DNA of 64,000 bases, from the NCBI RefSeq assembly GCF_963169125.1, contig NC_084802.1, positions 26,479,107 through 26,543,106 on the forward strand. The letters run 5' to 3'. Below are positions 1 through 10,631 of the stretch, piece after piece. The notes beneath the pieces were generated by a model. The model was given only the letters and a program-made list of their open reading frames with translations, was not told the DNA's origin and searched no databases. The position numbers and the translations under genes are program-made. Position 1 is the stretch's first letter; each line of letters opens with the position of its first letter. This DNA is from Humulus lupulus (taxonomy: Eukaryota > Streptophyta > Magnoliopsida > Rosales > Cannabaceae).

Positions 1-1905
1 TGATATGTGGGGAAATGGGAATTCATGAGGCTGATGAGGAGTCTACGTATCTTGGGCTTCCTAATATTATGGGCAGGAAGAAGTCAGTTCTTTTGGGGTA
101 CCTAAAGTCTAGGATTCAGCAAAGAATCGAGAGGTGGGAGGGCCGTTTTTTGTCTAAGGCGGGAAAGGAGATTCTTCTCAAGAACGTGGCCCAAGCATTG
201 CCTAATTATGCGATGAGTGTCTTCCTTCTTCCACTTGAGCTTAGTCGTGATCTTGAGAGGCGGATGTGTAAGTATTGGTGGCAATCTTCTTCGTCAAAGA
301 AGGGTATTCACTGGTTGAGTTGGAAGCGGTTGTGTACTCCAAAAGCTTTGGGAGGTTTGGGATTTCGGGATTTCCGTCAGTTTAACATCGCTCTTCTTGG
401 GAAGCAGGCGTGGCGTTTGGTTAAGTTTCCTCATTCTTTGGTAAGTCGGGTGTATCAGACCCGTTATTACCCTCATTCAACCTTCTTCTCGGCCAAGTTA
501 GGTGGAAGCCCGAGCTTTATTTGGCGTAGCATTCTCGAGGCTCAAAGCCTTATTCAGCGTGGGGCGGGAATTCGTGTGGGGTCAGGGCATTCGGTGATGG
601 TAACTTCGGACCCTTGGCTTCCTGATTCTAATAACCCGTTTGTGACTTCTGACCATGTGGCTTTGGAGGGTAAAAGGGTTTTCCAGCTCATGCTTGCGGA
701 TCGTAATGAATGGGATGTTGATCTTCTAAGGGACCTCTTCCCGGAGAGGGATGTGGATTTGATTTTCAACATTCCTATTTGTAGAGATGATGTGGACTCG
801 TGGTATTGGCGTTATGACAATCTCGGAATTTATACAGTCAAAAGTGCTTATTCTCTTCTGCAAGGTTCTGCTTCAGATTCGGAGACTAGTGCAAATTCTG
901 GGTTCTGGAGACGATTGTGGCATCTTAAAATTCCTCCCAAAGCGAAGAATTTCTTGTGGCAAGCTGCTAAGGAGTGCCTTCCAACTAGGGTCCAACTTCA
1001 AACAAGGCACGTCCTAGTCGACCCATTATGCCCTTTTTGTCAAACGGAGCAGGAGACAATTGGTCATGTGCTGGTTTCGTGCGATTTTTCTGGGCTGTGT
1101 TGGCGTCAGGCAGGCTTGGCGATTTCCACTATGATCACAGGTTCTTTTTCGGAGTGGCTGTCTGCTCAATTTGCTAGATTCTCTGGTGACCAACGAGCTG
1201 ATATTGCAATGATATGCTGGGCTTTGTGGCATTGCCGTAACCAACTGGTATGGCAGCAAAAGCATCTTTCTCCTTCGGATGTACTGCTGTTGGCTCGCAC
1301 AACTTTGTCCCAATGGGTCGGCGCCCAAGATCGAGCTGTCAACTTGTCCCTGGGTCTACTTATTCCCACTGATGGGGCGGTGAAGTGGAGCTTGCCTAAG
1401 GAGGGGTTTATGAAAATCAATACAGATGCTGGCTTGTTCGAGTCCCTTAATTGTTTTAGCTTCTCTTGCGTGGCCAGGGATCATAGGGGTCTGTTTTGCG
1501 AGGCAAGGGTCAGTTGTCGCAGAGGTATGGTCTCTCCTGAGGTGGCAGAGGTTCTTGGCATCAAGGAGGCGCTGAGTTGGGTAAAGAATGCGAATTGGGA
1601 TCATGTGGAAATTGAATCTGACTCTATGGTGGCTGTCCAGGCTATTAGGAGTTCGGTGGATATGTGTTCCTATTTTGGCCGCCTTGTGCGTGAATGCAGA
1701 CAATTCCTTATTGATCTAAAACCCAAAGATGTCTCAGTTACATTTATTAGGCGATCTGCAAATGCTTTGGCTCATTGTCTTGCAAAAGCTACAAGCATTG
1801 TCTCTGATCGTGTATTGGAAGTTTTTGATACTTCTGTTGATTTCCAAACATTGTTATTGAATGATTTGATTTAATGAAGTTTTACCTTTTTGGCAAAAAA
1901 AAAAA
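1..1905 (+). mobile_element. L1-type LINE retrotransposon, 3' part
   Basis: This is the 3' end of a non-LTR retrotransposon. The window begins inside its second reading frame, just after the RT core, so the 5' end lies outside. A short 3' UTR follows the stop codon and ends in a run of 11 A (1895-1905), the usual LINE tail. The body is intact for 619 codons, so this copy is not old. The target duplication cannot be tested because the 5' flank is missing. Confidence 0.9.
15..1874 (+). CDS. LINE ORF2 C-terminal part: RT thumb/connection, zinc-binding zf-RVT, RNase H
   Basis: The first 290 residues match the region that follows the RT palm in plant L1 elements, with motifs such as YLGLP and GGLGFRD. 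Residues about 296-375 are the zf-RVT zinc-binding domain (CPFC, then HVLVSC). Residues about 466-592 form an RNase H domain, with candidate acidic residues in NTDAG, EVAEVLG and ESDS and a C-terminal AHCLAKA motif. An RNase H domain at this place is a known trait of plant L1 elements. The product would copy the element's RNA at nicked target DNA. The first ATG at 15 is only the first one in the window; the true start lies upstream. No frame breaks are seen to the TAA at 1872-1874. Confidence 0.9.
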   Translation: MGIHEADEESTYLGLPNIMGRKKSVLLGYLKSRIQQRIERWEGRFLSKAGKEILLKNVAQALPNYAMSVFLLPLELSRDLERRMCKYWWQSSSSKKGIHWLSWKRLCTPKALGGLGFRDFRQFNIALLGKQAWRLVKFPHSLVSRVYQTRYYPHSTFFSAKLGGSPSFIWRSILEAQSLIQRGAGIRVGSGHSVMVTSDPWLPDSNNPFVTSDHVALEGKRVFQLMLADRNEWDVDLLRDLFPERDVDLIFNIPICRDDVDSWYWRYDNLGIYTVKSAYSLLQGSASDSETSANSGFWRRLWHLKIPPKAKNFLWQAAKECLPTRVQLQTRHVLVDPLCPFCQTEQETIGHVLVSCDFSGLCWRQAGLAISTMITGSFSEWLSAQFARFSGDQRADIAMICWALWHCRNQLVWQQKHLSPSDVLLLARTTLSQWVGAQDRAVNLSLGLLIPTDGAVKWSLPKEGFMKINTDAGLFESLNCFSFSCVARDHRGLFCEARVSCRRGMVSPEVAEVLGIKEALSWVKNANWDHVEIESDSMVAVQAIRSSVDMCSYFGRLVRECRQFLIDLKPKDVSVTFIRRSANALAHCLAKATSIVSDRVLEVFDTSVDFQTLLLNDLI

Positions 1906-2920
1906 GTATTAAAATTAATTGTTTTTTTTATAAAATTACACTTCATGACTTTTTTTCTATAGATATTTATTCATATGAGATTTTTGAGGTATAAAACTTT
2001 TCAGAGAAGGTGTATTTTTTCAATTCAATGTATGTGATTCTTAATCCCATATTATTTTTATAAATCCATGTTATATATATTTTAAAAAATTCGCTTACTT
2101 ATTAATAGATAATTTTATACTTAATAAAAAAAATTGGCATCTTATTTTGGTTCTTATTACTTAGAAGGGAGGTTCTAAAAGTCATATACCTCATATATAT
2201 GTTAACTAGATCGTCAAAGTATTACCAAAAACACAATAGGGAAGAAGCAATTTTGACCCACTCAAAAAAGGAAAGCCTACGAAAAATAATAGATAAATAA
2301 TACACACAAAAACCATTTGGTATCTTTAATATAGCGACACGTCCCATTGAAACAAAGGGTTATTCCTTCGCTCATTGTATTTGATAGTGAAGTAAAGAAA
2401 CCAAAAACTAAGGGCGCTAGTTTGAAAACAGCTATATAATTATTTGGTTGTTTAATTATTTGAACAGTAATTATATATACGAATAATTATATTATATTTT
2501 AAAATATAATGTGTATTTAAATGTTAAATGATAATTGTTTATGAATTTTTATTTTCATGTTTAATAAAATAATTAGTAATTATACAAAAAAAAAAATTAT
2601 ATAATAAATATTATTTAAAATTAATAGGAATTACATAATATAATTATATCAAATTCTCATAGAGTTATGAAAATTAGAGAACGTAATTAAGATTCCACAA
2701 TTACATAATTATTGTATAATAATATAGTAAAACAAATATGTTAAATTGAATAATTACTCTAAATTAAATTAAATTAAATTATATCAAATTTCAATTATAA
2801 GATGAACTTCCAAAGGTACCACGAAGTTGAAACTTTTTCATTTCATGAGCTTGATAATAGAATAAGATTTGTAGGGACATCTCGAATTACAAGCCAGAAC
2901 AGTGAGTAGGGGACCTTTTT
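1906..2920. other. AT-rich intergenic DNA upstream of the dioxygenase gene
   Basis: No coding potential is visible. The stretch 2430-2790 is extremely AT-rich with many TAATTA and ATTATAT runs, and could be a decayed MITE, but I cannot define terminal repeats. Confidence 0.6.
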
Positions 2921-2930
2921 ACACGTGTCG
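2921..2930 (+). promoter_or_regulatory. G-box (CACGTG) in the dioxygenase promoter
   Basis: The sequence ACACGTGTCG contains a G-box core at 2922-2927, about 170 bases before the start codon and about 40 before the TATA box. In plants such cores bind bZIP (ABA-responsive) and bHLH (PIF-type) factors. Control of this gene by them is inference. Confidence 0.5.
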
Positions 2931-2963
2931 AACTTCTAGACCAAGTTCGTGGTCCCAACTCCC

Positions 2964-2973
2964 TATTATATAA
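2964..2973 (+). promoter_or_regulatory. TATA box of the dioxygenase gene
   Basis: TATTATATAAA lies about 125 bases upstream of the ATG at 3096. It is followed by CA-rich and then T/C-rich leader sequence (3015-3045), a common plant 5' UTR composition. Transcription would start near 2995-3005. Confidence 0.6.
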
Positions 2974-3095
2974 ACACACACACATCTAATATAGGCTGTT
3001 CAACTGAGAACTTGTTCTTTTTTGTTTTTCTTCTTTTTGTTTCCACAAAAGAGAAGAGAAGTTTCGTGTCTTATTCATCGAAAACACACTAATTC

Positions 3096-5134
3096 ATGGC
3101 TGAAGATAACACAACAAAGGGCTCATCATCATCACCATCCAACTCTTCTTCGTACCCTCCACCGTTTCGCCAACTAGTGGTCGACTCGGCCGAGTCGGAG
3201 CAAGTGAACTCGGAGGTTGACTCGGACTCTTTAGTACCTGTCCTTGACTACAACGTTGTTAATTATGGTGATGGTAGTGATGGTGGTGGTGGTCTTGGTG
3301 AGGCTTGTAGGGATTGGGGTATATTTCGTTTGGTCAACCATGGGGTTCCTCCTACCCTTTTGAGCCAACTTCATGGCCTTGCCAAACAGCTATTTTCTCT
3401 CCCTTTTGAAACCAAACAGGCTATATTGACTAGCCCCTTATCTTATTTCTGGGGTACGCCTGTTCTATCCCCATCAGGGGTAGCTTTATCCGTTATAGGT
3501 TCTCAAAATACTAATTGGGTTGAAGGTCTCAATGTCCCTCTCTCTCAACTCTCTCAAATCCAAGCTCAAGATCATCCTATCCTTAATTCTTTCAGGTAAG
3601 CTTATTATTAAGTATTATCAAATCTCATTTATGTGTACTAATTAATTTTTATATTTAATTATTGTTATTATATAATATTTACAATATGGGCGGCGACAAT
3701 GCCGAAGGAACATAAAATTGTCGGCATGTGTGATGTGAATCACTTTCGTTTAATAATGGCCATAGTATAATCCCATTAATAATAATAGGGGAAAAATAAA
3801 CGCCTCATAGTATAAAAAGAATATTTACATGATGTCACAAATATTTCATTTAACGCTCTTTTAAAAAAAATATTTCATTTAATGTATTCTTTTTCTTTTT
3901 TTGGCAAAATAGCGAATACTATTAATATATAAAAGATTAATGCTCAAACCTTATATCGAAATTAACACAAATTCCTTTTTTTTTTTTAAAAAAAGTGCTA
4001 ATGAAAATGGTTTTCTTTTTCTCTCCCTTTCAAAACAAGAAAAGAAGGTTTATCTCTCTCCCTCTCTCATTTTTTTTAATGTTTTACTACTTAAAATTTA
4101 ATATATCATTTTTTTTTAATTTAAACTCTTCATAATATATGAGAAAGTGAATTTAAATAAAATAATAGTATGTAATAAATGAGAGAAACGATTTCGTTCT
4201 ATTGGTCAAAATACAATTTGGAGTTACACTGAATCGTTTTTTCTTTCTTTCTAGAAATAACCATGAGACCATACATTCAACGCAATCATGAATTCATACA
4301 GTAATTAATGAAAATAAAACGGAAGATTATGATTATATATGTCATTACTATTATTGAAATTAATGTTACATTCTTTTGTTTTTAATTGAATCACGTGACA
4401 CATCAATTAGTGTCACGTATATATAATTATTAATTGGTTTATTTTCCCAAAGAATTTTGCTGGAAGAATATGGAAAGCACCTAGGAAGGTTGGCGAGATC
4501 CATATTCGAAAACATGGCAAAGAATCTCAACTTGGATACATCCGAATCCGGATCCAAATTATCCGAACCGAGCGGGTTCATTCGGGTCTACCGGTATCCA
4601 CCATACTCCGAATCCAACGAAGACCACCCTGCATGGGGCATGGACGTCCACACAGACAGCTCAGTCTTATCCATACTGAGTCAAGACCGAGTCGGTGGAC
4701 TTCAAGTCCTCAAAAACGACCAGTGGTTTACGGTCAAACCCATCTCCAACACTCTGATAGTCAACCTTGGAGACATGATGCAGGTACCAATACCATACTA
4801 CTCATACCATACTATTTATTCATGTGTCGAGGACTAAAACGACGTCGTTTAACAACTGATGCTGTTTTGTGTCGTTTTTTTGTTCAAGGCGATTAGTAAC
4901 GACGAGTACAAGAGTGTGAAACACAGAGTGAAGGTGAACCAATATAGAGAGAGAGTTTCGATATGTTACTTTGTTTTTCCAGGAGAAGGAAGTGTTATAC
5001 GAAGCTCGAACTATAAGCCTTTTACTTATAGTGATTTTCAGAAGCAAGTTCAGCAAGATGTTAAGGCCCTTGGCTACAAGGTTGGGTTGGATAGATTCAA
5101 GCTTCTTAGTACTGCTATTACTGAGGCGTGTTAA
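3096..5134 (+). CDS. 2-oxoglutarate/Fe(II)-dependent dioxygenase, gibberellin oxidase-like (GA2ox8 / GA20ox-like group), three exons
   Basis: Exons are 3096-3595, 4453-4783 and 4889-5134. Both introns (857 and 105 bp) are GT-AG, and the joined frame is 358 residues without a break. Residues about 50-150 hold the DIOX_N region (EACRDWGIFRLVNHGV), followed by YFWGTP and NWVEGLNVPLSQ. The catalytic domain has the iron ligands His233 and Asp235 (HTD) and His289 (KHRV), and the 2-oxoglutarate ligands Arg299 and Ser301 (RVS). The C-terminus (FQKQVQQDVKALGYKVGL) resembles GA 2-oxidase 8-type proteins, which inactivate gibberellins; members called gibberellin 20-oxidase-like also fit. The oxygenase assignment is firm; the exact gibberellin substrate is inference. 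It would be cytosolic, with no signal peptide. Intron 1 is AT-rich and holds no other gene. This appears to be the only intact host gene in the window. Confidence 0.88.
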
Positions 5135-6507
5135 ACGTTTTGTTTAGTTGTCGTTTTTGGATCCTACTACTGGTTTGACTTTGACTTTCTCAGTTATGGA
5201 AAACAATGGTGGTCAATATGGGCTTTATTTTGTACTAGTGTTATAATTATTAGTTTTAGGTGTTGTGTCTGTGTTTATTAATGATTTTTGGTGAGGTTAG
5301 ATGGCAATGGAGGAGGGAGCTAAGCCATGTGCATGCAATATCATCAAGCTAAGAACTTGTTGGCCGGTCGGTTATGTTTATTTAATTCCTTTAGTGTTTG
5401 TTGGGTAGGCAGGATATCTCGTGATATGTCTTGCTACATGGTGACATCAACAATATTGAATATAGTACACATATAAATGGAAGAAGAAGAAGAAAGAAGA
5501 AGCTTCATTTGGTCAAAAAATTCTCTCCCAATAAAAAAAACATATATAATCTATGAATAATCATCAACTAGGGATATTTCATCACCACGGTGATCCACAA
5601 ATTATGTTTGTGAATGACGGAGCTAGGAGGACTAAGAATTATCATAGTTCTTCTAATTTTTTTCTCTACATTTGTCCCTCTAAAATTAACAAAACAATTA
5701 TATATATTTATATATAAGACTTTTATTTGGGCTTACATTAACATTTTAATTATTTTAGTAATATGAGTTGTTAGATAATTATTTGCTGTATTAGTCGATA
5801 TAATTAGTGATTTATAGTTAATTAGCTGAGCATATGTGTGAAATCTAGTTGAAACAGAAGCCTGAGCTTTCTAGTTGACTGAAATCTATGATGAAGAGGC
5901 TCAATCCAACTAGGATTATGTAGCTAAGTCTCATTACTAACTCTATAAATACATATTGTCTCATCACAATGGTATGGTGGTTGTATTTGGTTGATCTATT
6001 TGATATGCTTCTAATTTAGAAATCTAGAGAGGAAGACTTAATTGGTTAGTATTGCACTACCAAATCTCAGTTATTGTTATGGAATAATCAGGTATGTGTT
6101 CTTAATTATGTTTCAATTTCTCATTGTATTATAAATTATATACAATCTTGTATCATGGTGTTTTATGAATTCCTAACATGTGATATTAGATTGCCTATTG
6201 TATATGATTTATGATCTATATTTTGTTTAACCATTAATTAATATAGGTTAATTTTCTCTAATTACATATTAATTTCGTTATTATTTTATGTTCAATTTTT
6301 TAAAGTTCGAGCATAAAACATTAAGGTTTTTATTCCTCATGAAATTATCTTTCTTTTGATATATTTTATGCAAAATTTTGTTTAGTAATTTATGAGAATT
6401 TCATGTTTAAAGTTTTAGGGTTTTACATAAAATTAATTCCATAATTTTTTAATTTAGTGGTTCAAATCTGAAATTGATTAGTAATTTGTAGTTATACATG
6501 TATTATA
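5135..6507. other. 3' flank of the dioxygenase gene and AT-rich spacer
   Basis: There is no convincing coding sequence. The first 150 bases are probably the 3' UTR of the dioxygenase gene. The remainder is AT-rich and continues after the solo LTR at 7512, so 5900-6507 and 7512 onward were once contiguous. Confidence 0.5.
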
Positions 6508-7511
6508 TGTTATACCCAAAAATTGGAGATCAATGACGTGGCAATAGATGTGACAAATGGCAGTACATGGTCCGTAAAAGACACATTAAATAGTCAATAA
6601 ATACATTGACTCCTCAGAGTTGTGATAAAGTGACCCGGTAGACTGACGAAGAATTTGGACTACTTGAAAGATGTCATAATCAAGCCAAGTGCACCTTGGT
6701 CCGAGGAAAGCTAAGGAAAGAGCATCCTAGGAGGCTAAGGAGAGTGCATCCTAGGAGTGCTAAGGAGAGTGCATCCGAGGAGAACTCAAGAGAGTGGTCC
6801 TAGGAGACCCCAAGAGAGTGGTCCTAGGAGACCCCAAGGATTTGGTCCGAGGAGAAACATGGCATGCTAGAGGAGAGTGTCATGTTAGAGGTGAGAAGTG
6901 CATGTCCTACCACCATGCACGTCCGACCAACACTTGCATGAGTGGTCAGTAGGAGAGGTGGATCAACTAGCTAGAGGAGGACTTAGTCAAGATTCCCAGA
7001 AACAACTTCAACAAGATATGCGGGAATCTCTCATTCTTCCCACAAATGGGGGGTTTGTTACATTTTGAATTTTGAATGTTTTTTTGTAATTTAAATGTAA
7101 TAAATATAATAAAATATCCCGGTTCTAGGGGATACCGTATGTATGACCCTAAGCCTATAAATAGAGGGCTTATTGGATTAGAGAGGGTTTCTTCTGCTTC
7201 TTCTTTCTAGAGAGAGAAAATTTGGATCTGAGTATTCTAGAGAGAGAAAGTGCTGATATTTGAGAGAATTCTTGTATTTTTGCAATCTGTACTGAAGAAA
7301 CTCAGTTGGCTCAGTCCATCTGATCTTGAGTACAGATCTATAAATCACAACTCTAAGTGGATTAGGCTATTACCGATAATCGGGGCTGAACCACTATAAA
7401 AATCTTGTGTGTTCTTTATTTTCTTTATTAAACCGTCTGTGTCGTTTAAATTCTCTTGAAGGTTGATCGTTTTTTACGTTCTCATGTCATTGGCTAAAAA
7501 CACAGTCAACA
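6508..7511 (+). mobile_element. Solo LTR (about 1.0 kb, TGTTATACCC...CAACA)
   Basis: The block starts TGTTATACCC and ends GTCAACA. It holds a TATA box (TATAAATA at 7156-7163) followed by GAGAGA-rich leader, as expected for an LTR promoter and R region. No internal retrotransposon domain adjoins either end, so it is a solo LTR. The flanks TTATA (6503-6507) and ATATA (7512-7516) match at 4 of 5 bases, a damaged target duplication at best. A diverged relative in the opposite direction sits at 10632-11720. Confidence 0.7.
6705..6850 (+). repeat. Short tandem repeats (GAGAGTGCATCCTAGGAG-type) in the solo LTR
   Basis: Variants of an 18-25 base unit, with AAGGAGAGTGCATCC and then AGAGTGGTCCTAGGAGACCCC, repeat about six times in the U3 part of the LTR. 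Confidence 0.6.
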
Positions 7512-8736
7512 ATATAGTTTAAGTTTTTGTTTAATTTCTTGTATGAATGACATTTATATGTTCAATTTCAAGCTTTTCCCTTTGTTATTATTTTCGAAAA
7601 TTATAGCTTTGGATCTACTTGTTTTTATTGTTTCGCTTGAATTAAACTCCATAAATCCATATTAGAAATTCTATTTCGACCAAAAACCCTCAACCCATCG
7701 TCTAAATCACGTGATCTTTTGCTTGAAAACTACCTCTAACTCGCCTAAACAGAACTGGGTCGCGCGACCCGCCTGGAGATTGAAGACAACCTCCTGGTGC
7801 GATGCCCACTCTCGGGTAGTAGTGCGTGCGGTGTCTCTGGGGTGAGTTTTTCGACGATTTTTTTTCCAGCATGGTTAGAATTTAATTTATTATTTTTTGA
7901 TATTTTTTAATTAATTTTTTTGATGTCTCCATATAATTCCTATTGAATTATTACTATTTCGCCTGTTAGAAAATCTTAATAAATATTTTTGTCATATTTT
8001 TTGAAAACTTTAAATCATAGAAAATTCTTTGGATATTTTCTCAATCTATTAGACATAGTCACTCTCTTAGTTTGACTTATCTAGTTGATGTACTCTCCAC
8101 CATCACTTTTTCTTTTATATTTATTCATATTCTTCCATTATTTGTTGTTCTAAAAAAAAAGAACTTGAATGTTTAAATATCAAAATAATGTGTTATGGTG
8201 AACACTTTATTTTGATTTCAAAAAATATTTATGAGCAAATTTTTTGTTTGGGAATTTGGTTGAGAGTATTATAATTATCATCACCAAAGTGATTTAATTA
8301 TATTCATTTTCAATGATTGTTTTATCGGAAAATTTCATCGGTTTATAGAAAATATTTTCTTTTGATTAACTAATATGTGTAGTTACTTGCTTAAAGGAGG
8401 TAGTTACATATATTAGTTAAATTTCCATGAAGTGTATTAATGATATATTGGTACGTTTAAAATTATTTGCCCAAAGGTAATTTCTATGTGTTTATTTATT
8501 GGTTTTTTTTGTTTGAATTAATGTATATTTCTTAAGTGTTTATTTGCCAAAAGGTAATAAATTTTTAATTTATATATATTATTTCTTTAACACTTCGTGA
8601 AGGGAGATCATATGTGTGTTATATTCTCACCCCAAAGGGGAGTTTGTGACGACCATCTTGACGCCATTATGTATTTTCTCACATATTGCTCATATTTTAA
8701 TAAAGTTTTAATTTTGGATTTCCAGTATCTTTTTCT
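7512..8736 (+). other. AT-rich spacer and probable 5' leader of the copia element
   Basis: No gene is seen. A GC-rich island at 7745-7850 includes a perfect 14-bp palindrome at 7757-7770. From about 8350 the sequence has the style of a copia leader: three variants of GCCCAAAGG (8469, 8547, 8628) and a weak inverted repeat around 8370-8425. I could not fix a 5' LTR or primer-binding site. Confidence 0.4.
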
Positions 8737-9396
8737 GTGAACAACAATAATGCCTCCATTCAAATTCTGACTGCCTCCAACTACAAGAAGTGGAAACGAG
8801 ATCTGGAATTTAGTTTGGGAATAATGGACTTGGACTTCTGGTTGCGAGAAGATAAACCTGATGCTCCTACTGATTCAAGTACTACTACCCAGAGAACTCT
8901 CTATGCACAATGGGAAAAGTCAAATCATCTTAGTCTCATTACTATGAAGAGATCAATTCCTGAACATATATTGAGTGGTTTGCTAGACACTGATGCCAAA
9001 ATGTTTTTCAAAGTTGTGGAAAAAATGTGTAACATTGGTGAGAATGTAGAAGCTCGACATCTCATGGATGAAATAACAACCATAAAGTAGGATGAATCTA
9101 AGGGAGTGAGAGATTTCATTATGAAAATCGTAAATGTTCAGTCCAAGTTGAAAGATCATAAAATTCATCTACCTGATACTTACATTATTCACCTTACTCT
9201 TCACGCACTTCCTGCATCTTTTAGTCTCATTAAGACAACTTACAACACTTATAATCAAACATGGAGCGTCAATGAATTAATTTCTAAGTGTGTTGCTGAA
9301 GGAAGAAAGCAAGCTGAAAAAGGAAAAGGAAAATCCATGAATCATAAGAATCATTCTTCTAAGAAAACTAGTAATGGAAAGGAGCATGGGAATTGA
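8737..9396 (+). pseudogene. copia gag (UBN2-type) with an in-frame stop
   Basis: The start resembles copia gag: NYKKWKRDLEFSLG, then LYAQWEKSNHLSLITMK and ILSGLLDTDAK. The frame is stopped by TAG at 9088-9090 and continues in the same style from 9091 (ESKGVRDFI, HLTLHALPASFSLIKTTYN). It ends in a Lys-rich tail before the zinc knuckle. Confidence 0.85.
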
Positions 9397-9432
9397 CAGA
9401 AGAATGAGGATGGCAAATGAAAATACACTAAT

Positions 9433-9936
9433 GTGAAGTATTTCTTCTGTGATAAACTAGGCCATAGGAGGACTGACTGTCTCAAATTTAAGACTTGGTT
9501 AGAAAAGAAGAAAGCAAAACAAGGCAGACATTTAGCTTGTGTTTGTTTTGAATCTAATCGAGTTCATGCTCCTATTGACTCTTGGTGGTTAGATAGTGGT
9601 GCTACAATTCATGTTTCTACTACTTTGCAGGGGCTAAGGGATCTCAAGAAGCCAAATGCGAGGGAGTCAAAGCTTAAAGTGCGAAACGATGTTAGAGTTG
9701 AAGTTTGCTATGTTGGCGCATTTATTCTTAAATTACACTCTAGTTTTAAGATTGTTTTGTTCAATACTTTTTATGCTCCTACTTTTAAGAGAAATTTAGT
9801 TTTGCTTCCGCTATTGGATAAACAAGGATATTCTTTTCTTTTTGCGAATAATAAGGTTGACATTATGTTTGACTCCCGAGTTATTGGAAATTGTTTTTAT
9901 TCTGTCGGTCTTTACAAGTCATCATTGGCTTTTTAA
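9433..9936 (+). pseudogene. copia zinc knuckle and aspartic protease
   Basis: The start holds a CCHC-like knuckle (FFCDKLGHRRTDC). The protease follows, with WWLDSGATIHVS retaining the catalytic Asp and the usual DSGA motif, then APTFKRNLVLLPLLDKQGY, the end of the protease and the linker to the pre-integrase region. Stops separate it from gag (9394-9396, 9418-9420) and from the downstream integrase (9934-9936). Confidence 0.85.
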
Positions 9937-9959
9937 AATTTCTCTTTCAATCTTGAGAA

Positions 9960-10631
9960 TAATGTGGCTAAGAGATCTTATATTAAGGAAAAAATCTTTA
10001 TTTCTATGGCACAAAAGGTCAGGTCATATTTCCCAAAAAAAAGAGTTGTTGATTAAATAAGGCTGATATTCTTCCTTCTCTTGATGCTTTTGATTGTGAT
10101 ACTTGTGTTGATTGTGCTCGAGGAAAGTTAACCAAAACAAGGAAAAAGACTGCCAACCGTAGCCAATCTTTATTAGATATTATACATATCAACATTAGTG
10201 GGCCTTATTCTACTTTGTTATCAAGAAACAAGTATTTTCTCGCCTTCATTGATGATTTTTCTTGATATGGGTTCACTTACTTGATTAAAGAAAAATAAAA
10301 TGCTCTTGATAAGTTCAAAAAAATTTGAAGTGTGGTTGAGAAACAATTAGGGAAAGTCATTAAGATTGTGCATTCGGATCGTGGAGGGGAATATTATGGC
10401 AGGTATACCGAATCTGGACAAAACATGGGGCATTTTGCTAAGTATTTACAAGATAATGGTATAGTTGCTCAATATAGCATTCCTGGTACCCCTGAAAAAA
10501 ATGGAGTTGCAAAAAGACAAAAGCGCACTTTGATGGATATGATTAGAAGCATGATGAGTAGATCTAATATGCCAGAGTTCTTATAAGGTGAAGCAATCAT
10601 GACTGCTACTTATACCTTGAATTGTGTTTGT
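9960..10631 (+). pseudogene. copia integrase, N-terminal and core part
   Basis: A gag-pre-integrase segment (LWHKRSGHIS) is followed, through several stops, by DTCVDCARGK and a core with HSDRGGEYY and GIVAQYSIPGTPEKNGVAKRQ. The second Asp and the expected Glu region (PEKNG) are present. The frame ends at 10585, just before the LTR insertion, where LNCV normally leads on to the integrase C-terminus. Confidence 0.8.

Noticed and set aside
1026..1703. Minus-strand frames opposite the LINE reading frame
   Set aside because: They are shadows of the plus-strand RNase H and zinc-binding coding sequence.
2430..2790. Possible MITE upstream of the dioxygenase gene
   Set aside because: No matching terminal inverted repeats or target duplication could be defined by eye in this AT-rich stretch.
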